Positions 51,001-64,000 of a stretch of 64,000 nucleotides of DNA are shown here, in pieces; positions within the stretch are counted from its first letter, which is position 1, and the number at the start of each line of letters is the position of its first letter. The translations under genes and the position numbers were made by a program. Below the pieces are notes generated by a model. The model had not been told where the DNA came from. It searched no databases and was given only the letters and a program-made list of their open reading frames with translations. Source of the stretch: Bugula neritina (Eukaryota; Bryozoa; Gymnolaemata; Cheilostomatida; Bugulidae); contig OZ037765.1 in the NCBI GenBank assembly GCA_964035545.1, positions 5,464,198-5,528,197 of the forward strand, read 5' to 3'.

Positions 51001-53439
51001 CATTTTATTATTTATGCATAATATAAATCATGTCTTATATAAATTGTTCTTAGCAAATGTTGCCTTGATTCAGCCAAGAATATAGAGTCACTATTCGCCT
51101 GCTTGCAGTCTAAGAACTAAAATATTTTTGACCATGTGTCATGCTTTTATCAGATCAGTCAAATCCATTTCCTGCAATAACATATTATTATACTTCTACT
51201 TATTTTGCTAACTCTAGCTTGATTACAAAATGCGCTGTAAACTTGTTATAAGAAGCTTCTACTTTCTGTTCGGAGTTACGAGTTGCCAGTTTGGCTATTT
51301 GGAAAGTGTTTAATATCTAATATGCTCTCGTAGCGTTGAAAATAGGCAACTCACACTTCAAACCATAAAATATGAGTCTAATGTATGAAAAATGCAAAGC
51401 AATCATTGCAGTATTTGTTGACATTATGTTTTGGGTTAAGTCAGTTTGATAACTTAGATTAGTTTCTTTAGGGTTCACATTGCATCTGGTCGCAGTTATC
51501 ATAAGTTAGTTGAACCGACCAAATGTTACACATCCTTATCAGTTTGTTTGTATTGTTGAAGAGGGCAAATCTAACATTATCTTTATTTGTTTCTGGAAAT
51601 TTGTGATTTCATACAAACAAGCTGAATTGTTTCTTTTCAGTATCAGCAGCTTTTCAAAAAAGTTGTTGTGTAATTGATTAGAAATAGTGATCCACAAGTT
51701 TAATTACAAATGTGTTTCAAATTGCAATCTACTCTAGCTAGCATAACATTACATATGCTTAATGTCGTCTAGCATTGCTTGCATTAACAGTTTTTATAAT
51801 AATCCTAGTTCTATTAGGAGATTATCACTGTGGGACAAGTACTTGATGCTCCAAACAACTGATTGTACACTTGCATGTTGTCAAGATTCATGACTGAAAA
51901 ATAAACTCATTAAACAGTATAAAGTTATACTGAATGCATTCAACTCTAGTTTTCAAAACAATTATTTTTATTTATTTAAATCATTTGGATGTTCTACATA
52001 AACATATTAAGTACTAAACTTTAACCCGTGAAACTTTAATCAAACTGCAGGTAAAAGTTGTATGGTTTTTGCCAAACAAAACCCAGTGCCAAAAGATGGC
52101 ATCTAAATACTTCAAATTTAGAAAACATCAGCTGATATTTTTATATTTTTATTTAGAAATCTTCAACTACAGTCTATAGCAGAATGCTAAAAGGGAAAAA
52201 GAATTTGGAAAATGCAACTAGAATGTGTGAACAACTTTTACTAGCTTAGGGATAACTGAAGTTGTAGTTGCAAAATTTCCATGCAAGTAACATGTTCACA
52301 TGCAAAATATCAAATTGTCTAATGGTGCAAAAACGCCATGAATATCTTTGAATTAAATTAATGTTTTTTGCTGTAGTATGGCTAGCAAGCTGTTGCCAAG
52401 TGATAAAAGTTTGACAGATGCTTTTTCATTTTGTTTAGCTTTTCACTTTTTACTTGAAAGATTTTCAATATTGTTGATGCTACCATGCATACCACTACTC
52501 TTACATACCACAGTGTACTAGTTACTATACGTACTAGCCTACATCATACTGATAAGAAAAAGGGTTGATTGCCACGTCTGTCCATCTGAACACCCCTAAT
52601 TTCTCTATTTCGAATAGCTTTTGGAACTACTCTGTAACAAAATTAAGATCAACATAAAATTTCAGTAGCTAAACTCTCTCAAAGTTTTGTTGTGCTCCCA
52701 ACTTTTTCAAGAGAACATAACTTCTATCATTGAAGTTGCTATAATATTAGTTGACATAAGAATTTCTCAGACTTTTTATAGAGATCTGACGATTTTTTTG
52801 GTAGTTTTAACTAAAACAGATATGCAGACAGCCTATATCTGTATAGATATCCTTACACCAGCTTATTTGTCTCAGAAGTTGACAATGTTACAGTTTGCAG
52901 ATGTGCACTGGAGATGTTTTGATCTGTTTGCCTTCGTAAGTGTTTGAACCTGCCGTTACAAGCTGTGTTATGTGAGAAATCTTCTAAATGGAATTTTTCA
53001 ACATTGCCAAAATAATTCAATAACAAACCTGACAAAAATATAGACTGTGGACCACAACACCTAGTTTAATAGGGTATTGAGGGCACTCCACATACCATAG
53101 TTATAATAGATAAGTTAACACCGCAAGAACACAAGCCTTCAGTAGTAGCCTATAATACAATTTAAAGTGTGTTATTTATATCTTGCTTTTGACTGTTCAT
53201 CATAATTTAGATTACATTATAAAACCCTGTTTTCAGTTTTGTTTGTTTGTTTAGTGAATTTAATTAAAACAAGCTGCCACAAAATTTCAAAAGCACTCTA
53301 CGAATTTATATATAAATTCTCTGTTGCATGATGAAATTAAGTAGTTTGGGAGTTATCTGCTATATTTTTCATGAGACCACAACTATCAAGTTCATATTTA
53401 GTTGATAGTCATTTTTTAGCAACTTGAATCCTGGTAATT

Positions 53440-53958
53440 AAAAACTTTTAAGAAAAGTATAAATTGTAACATTGCTTATATTATAATAATTGGTATAGAA
53501 TTGCCGATTTATATTTTACCAAAATTTTCTAGAACTTACAGTTTTTCATCTACTTTATGCCAATAATTAATGATGAATAGACCTAAAAGTTGAAGAAGCT
53601 ATTTACTTAGTCATAAGCTGAAAATCAAAAATGTTCAAGATATTATTATGGTGTCAGTTGCAAGTATAAAATATTGAAATAGTGTGTTATATTGTAGTAA
53701 CTTGTGGGTTATTGAATAAAATCAGGCAGAGAACATAACTCCTTGTTATAGAAGCCATAAGTAATGTGTCAAGGGGGATAACTCTGATATTTACCACAAT
53801 ATACCTATAATAGATACTTTTATTTGTGAAAACACTTAGTAAAGGACACCAAAAGCTACAAAATAGAATGATGCTGTTAAATCTTTTAATGTTAAGTTAT
53901 ATATGAGGAATTATATAATATTTCTCATTATTACCATTACTATTATGCATATAGATTT
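53440..53958 (+). repeat. Dispersed repeat, copy 1
   Basis: It matches 63621-64000 in the same orientation, sharing for example ATGCCAATAATTAATGATGA, TATTTACTTAGTCATAAGCT and TTTTATTTGTGAAAACACTT. Copy 1 has about 165 bp (roughly 53647-53811) missing from copy 2. No ends or coding capacity are clear. Confidence 0.8.
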
Positions 53959-54145
53959 GCAGTACGGAAGAATAAACTTAATTATGTGGTACTAGAAACA
54001 TACTAACTTATAAAATCAACGATTATATAATATATAATAATTAATTCATCTTTAATTCAACAGGTTGCAGCAGATGAAGTAAAAATTACAATCTTAATAT
54101 AAATAGTTGTAGTTATCTGTGCAAATCGCACAGACCAAGCTAGTT

Positions 54146-54146
<1 letters not shown>

Positions 54147-54216
<70 letters not shown>

Positions 54217-54217
54217 A

Positions 54218-54263
<46 letters not shown>

Positions 54264-54266
54264 TAT

Positions 54267-54331
<65 letters not shown>

Positions 54332-54338
54332 TATATGA
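54147..54338. repeat. TA dinucleotide microsatellite (about 190 bp)
   Basis: Nearly pure TA repeats with a few single-base interruptions. It is likely to form cruciforms and to be variable in length. The open frame across it (54119-54397) is an Ile/Tyr artefact. Confidence 0.95.
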
Positions 54339-55229
54339 AGTTGTCACCTCATGTTCTCAAGACTCGTGGCCAATTGTGGTGCATAAGTAGAGTCTGATAC
54401 TCATTTACCTCTGAATAAACTACTAAGCCAGAAACGCTAACGGGTTGGATTTTATTTTTATTTTTAACGCATAACCAAGAATCAATCAGCAACCAATGGT
54501 TTACCGACCACTACCAACCTTACGGGTCTATGCCTAGCAGAATACTGATTACTAACTTTAGTTGTCATCTGCTTGCTATAAATAGCTTAAAATAAAGGCT
54601 ATTCTTTAAAGCAACAGCTATATAGCTTACAGTAGCCAGCTATATAGCTGAGTCAAGCTGAGTCATTCTAGCTTTGCAATTGAATTAGCAATAAGAACTA
54701 GTGGCAGAATGGTGAACTGAGCCCAGTCTAGTCCAAAAAACACATCATATATACCACTTTTTAGTGACATACGATATTATATGTTATATGTGCACTAGTA
54801 CACATGTAATGTAATAACACACTGTATATATGCAATATTATAGTAGTACATATATTATGATATTATATGTTATATGTGACAGCAACCATCATAATCAAAC
54901 TCAACATAGTATCAATAATTAACAAAATTATTGCACAAAACATCAAACAAGATGAAGGCATTACAATAAGACATCTATGAATATTGAGAAGTAGTCAGGT
55001 GTAAACTAGCAATATGAAAAGCAGTTTATCAGAATGTAAGCTGTTAACATAACAATACTGGCATAAAAGGGAACGCAGCTATTTCATTATGTTACATTAT
55101 GTTATATATGTTATATGTTCATTATATTATGTGTATATGGCTGTAGTTTTTATCTTTCTCTGTGATGTAATGACTGCTGTGCTGCTTTTAGTTTGCCTCC
55201 GTTAGAGTTGTCATGCCATGGACAATATC

Positions 55230-60759
<5,530 letters not shown>

Positions 60760-63620
60760 TGTCAACAGCTGAATATATATGGTGTAATGACGTAGTTAAG
60801 CAGCATCATCTGCTAAAGTTCAATGATATATGGGCATCATCCGAAGATAAGATCCTTTTTAAGTAGGAAATTTGGCTGCATGGAGGATGCTTGTTGTATT
60901 TAAAAGCAGGAAATCATTCAAACGTGTAGCAGTTCAATGACTCAACTAAGAGCATATTATTATGTTATTTACTTAAATGACCCATAACTCAATTTTAAGC
61001 TAGGCTATTGCAAAACATAGCTCTAAGTAGATTTACTTTAGAAATTATGTGATATCCCGAAAACATAGGCTGTGTTGTTTTGGTGAATACAGTTGAGTGC
61101 CAGATAACGCAACAGTCATTTAATAAAGCTATTAGTACTAATGATAATTTTGATTTATTTGTTAGGTTGTAAAACACTTGTACGTCACAGCAAAATTATT
61201 TCTATAAATGCATCAAACTATTTTTATGGGTAAATAAGACATTCAAACTGTTTGAGATGCTATGCTCAATTGAGTAAATAAAGCACTCGCGTAAGAAACT
61301 TTAAACACGTTTTTTTGCCAAAAATGAAGTATATTTTATTATATTTATTATATAACTCAAAGAGTTATAAAACTAAAGATATGGTTGTAGAGCAATCATC
61401 AAAGTTGTTACTAGAAACTAAAAATAATATTTGTATCTTTCTATTTATCATAAAGCTATCCAATGTTTGTATGTAAACGAGTTTAAAAGAAAATTTGGTT
61501 TCAATAAACTATACTCAAAATTCAGAAGATTCAGGAGAAATCTTCTTAGTATAGATTCAATAGAAGATATATCAGTCAATTTAATATATCAAATACTGCT
61601 TAACAATTACAACCTTATTACTGCTTAACTTTCAACCATATATATTTATTTACTCATAATAAATTAGTTTTTGGAGTTTATACAGAACTGTGGTTTGTTT
61701 ACAACAATGATTGATTGCTACACTTGAGCTGTTGAGCAACAATCTGACCAAGATTTTTCAAAAAACTTATTTTGAAGTTTTGGTTTTTTCAAGAACTTGT
61801 ACTATTTGACCTGCAGGTGAATGTGATTTTGATAATCTTAAATATTGATTTTATTCTTAAAATTTAAGTTAAAAACAAGTAAACAGTTTTAGGGGCTTAT
61901 AGCCACAGAATGCCTTTGTATTCCATTTCAATGGATTACCAACTGTTCAAACTGTTACTGCTCAGATAATTGTATATTGTGATATATTTGTATACATGTG
62001 TGTCACATCCAAAAAGCTATACACTTTTACTGTATACACTTTTAAACTTTATTGTGCTTATATATGACAGTTAACTATATAATAGAATAATGTATGCAAA
62101 GACATTGTGATTGTATCAGCATAATAATTATGCTTTTTCTCATACATACTAATTCAAAACAATTATGTAATATTTCTGAATGGCAATTGTTATGTAATTG
62201 GACAGTTTCCAAGTTCAGAATTTTATGTGATTCACAAATGCAGCAAACCTTACACAAATAATAAATTGTTAAAATTTAGCATATTTTAATCACCATCTTT
62301 CCTCGGATCAATCTCAGCGAGATCGATCCATGGAAAGATGTCAAAGATTGATCTCAGTTGATCTGAGCTGGTCGGTCTGTGGAAATCGATCTCATGTCAG
62401 AAAGACAATGGAAAGATGTCTGATCGATCTGAGAATTAGAAAAAGACTCCTCGCTAAACTGTAGTGTGATCACCACCAGGAATGGGCTGGAAACTATGGT
62501 ATAAACTTATCTAGTGGAATGAATATATTCAATGACAAATTATTTAGAACAGTTATTATGGAGACAAAAGCCACATACCTAGAAGCAACAAGTCTGATAA
62601 TGTGTTAAACTTAGTAATGATTAAAAATTGGTTCTGTTGTGATTCATTTATGAAAAATATTATATGTTGTGAAATATGAAAAAACGCACCCATGAATGTT
62701 GAATAAAAAAATCAGAAAAGACAATTTATATATCGTTGGGATTGAGTGGTGCAACACTTTGCTTATTAGGTGATATTCTTTAACTTTTTAGATTAAATAA
62801 TTCTTAAAAATTGCATATTTTGGAGTAATTGGAACGAAACTGCAAGTTTTCGCCAGGAAGCTATAGTGAAAGTAACGTTGTGTAGAAAACCTCAACATGT
62901 GACGTTAAATGTCCCATAACATGAACTTGTTATAACTTGAAATTGCACAGATTGCCTGGAAGTGTTGACATTAAAGACTTGCATAAAATAAATTAAAATT
63001 TTTAAGTCAAATTGAGTTCAATTAGTTGTATTAAAGAATTTCAAGTATTAGGCCAAGTGTGTATGTGTGGTGTGTGTGCGAGTGTGAGTGGTATGTGTGC
63101 GAGTGATGCATTATGTGCGGTTGGAATGTCCAAGAACCAGCCATACATACCTTGAACAAATTTTAAAGCTTTGGTGCTCAACTTTCCATGCTTTAATAAA
63201 TTTATCAGGACAGAGTTATGAGAAGAAGCTTAATTGAGCTAGGCCTCCGGCAGCCACCTCCGGCACCTATCTGCTACCCGAACAGGACAAAACGGAGATA
63301 AGCAAGAATAAATTTCTCAAATATATTGAATTGCAACGTCTTAATCAAGTTTCATAATATCCACCAATAAAGCTAGAGAATTCAGATACATTTTTCTCTC
63401 TGTACCAAGGAGCTCACATCATAAGAGAGAGAGCTGTGGTTATATCCTTCTCTTGGAATAAATTACTGGAATAGTAGTGAGCTAGTTTGTAGCAGGAGAG
63501 CATAACTTATAAGAGCATGTCTCCTGTACAGCATGTAGCAAAGAGATGGTGAATAAATACATTAGTGAAGACACTTGGCTTAAACCAATTTTAGAGTCAA
63601 GATCACTTTTTGCTGTCACA
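60760..63620. other. Region upstream of the cellulase gene, no gene seen
   Basis: AT-rich. It should contain the cellulase promoter. Visible items are a GATC-rich hairpin cluster (62294-62442) and a GT-rich stretch (63056-63110). The open frame 61431-61628 has no family resemblance. Confidence 0.55.
62294..62442. repeat. GATC-rich hairpin cluster
   Basis: CATCTTTCCTCGGATCAATCTC is followed after three bases by its near complement, ending GGAAAGATG. GATC occurs repeatedly and GGAAAGATGTC recurs twice in the next 100 bp. Its composition is richer in GC than its neighbours. Confidence 0.6.
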
Positions 63621-64000
63621 TAAAAACTTTTAGGTAAAGTATAAATTATAATATTGGTTAGATTATAATAATAGATAGAGAATTGCAAATTTATATTCTA
63701 TTAAAATTGTCTAAAACTTGCAGTTTGCATTTACTTTATGCCAATAATTAATGATGAATAGACCTTAAAATTGAAAACTCACTTTTTGTGGCTGTTAAAG
63801 AAGCTATTTACTTAGTCATAAGCTAAAAATCAAAAGTGTTCAAGATATAATGGATACTTTTATTTGTGAAAACACTTGGTAAAGGACATCAAAAGTTACA
63901 AAATAGAACGATGCTGTTAGATTTATTGTTATGTTATGTTATATATAAAGAATTATATATCATTTCTCATTATCACCATTACTATTATGCAAATAGATTT
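63621..64000 (+). repeat. Dispersed repeat, copy 2 (continues to window end)
   Basis: Second copy of the repeat at 53440-53958, about 10 kb away in the same orientation. It has a short insertion near 63775 and lacks the 165-bp internal block. The similarity reaches the last base of the window. Confidence 0.8.

Larger units (their letters stand above)
48085..55229. other. Intergenic region between the Reeler-SEA start and the cellulase stop (7.1 kb)
   Basis: No coding exon could be supported. Contents are a dispersed repeat (53440-53958), a TA microsatellite (54147-54338), and the promoter of the Reeler-SEA gene, with a weak TATA-like stretch on the minus strand near 48310. Short open frames such as 49200-48994 show no family resemblance. 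Confidence 0.55.

Noticed and set aside
54119-54397. Open frame of Ile/Tyr repeats
   Set aside because: It is the translation of the TA microsatellite with no gene structure.

Overview
This is nuclear DNA from an invertebrate animal. It is AT-rich, and every gene I can assemble is split by short GT-AG introns. Gene content (Wnt1, SDHA, a D-amino-acid/D-aspartate oxidase, EXOG, a Reeler-mucin-SEA membrane protein and a secreted CBM2-GH9 cellulase) fits a metazoan. The CBM2 + GH9 cellulase design is known from molluscs and related animals, so a lophotrochozoan is my best guess; phylum and species cannot be fixed from the sequence alone. All gene models were assembled by hand from splice sites, reading phase and family alignment. 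No transcript data were available.

Layout. 1-6.4 kb, minus strand: 5' four coding exons of Wnt1; the C-terminal end lies outside the window. 6.4-11.2 kb: non-coding spacer. 11.2-24.0 kb, minus: a complete 14-exon SDHA (656 aa), whose introns hold two SINEs, a long fold-back element, a related terminal-inverted-repeat element and a second copy of a 290-bp repeat that also forms part of its presumed 3' UTR. 24-26.6 kb: AT-rich spacer with a simple-repeat hairpin island and a possible SDHA promoter. 26.6-31.8 kb, minus: a 9-exon flavin oxidase of the DDO/DAO family ending in the peroxisomal signal SKL. 31.8-36.0 kb: divergent intergenic region with a simple-repeat island and two hairpins. 36.0-40.4 kb, plus: a 5-exon EXOG nuclease gene. 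40.7-48.1 kb, minus: a 5-exon gene for a type I membrane protein with Reeler domain, Asn/Thr-rich glycosylated stalk, SEA domain, transmembrane helix and short tail; it converges on EXOG with only 277 bp between the stop codons. 48.1-55.2 kb: non-coding, with a long TA microsatellite. 55.2-60.8 kb, minus: an 11-exon cellulase gene (signal peptide, CBM2, Thr/Pro/Ala linker, GH9). 60.8-64.0 kb: no gene seen.

The genes do not form a pathway. SDHA and EXOG are both mitochondrial, the oxidase is peroxisomal, Wnt1 and the cellulase are secreted, and the Reeler-SEA protein is a cell-surface protein. The most unusual items are the Reeler-mucin-SEA architecture, an acceptor-like AG just before the start codon of all six genes, a fold-back element that appears to supply the branch point of an SDHA intron, and the intron/3'-UTR repeat pair in SDHA.
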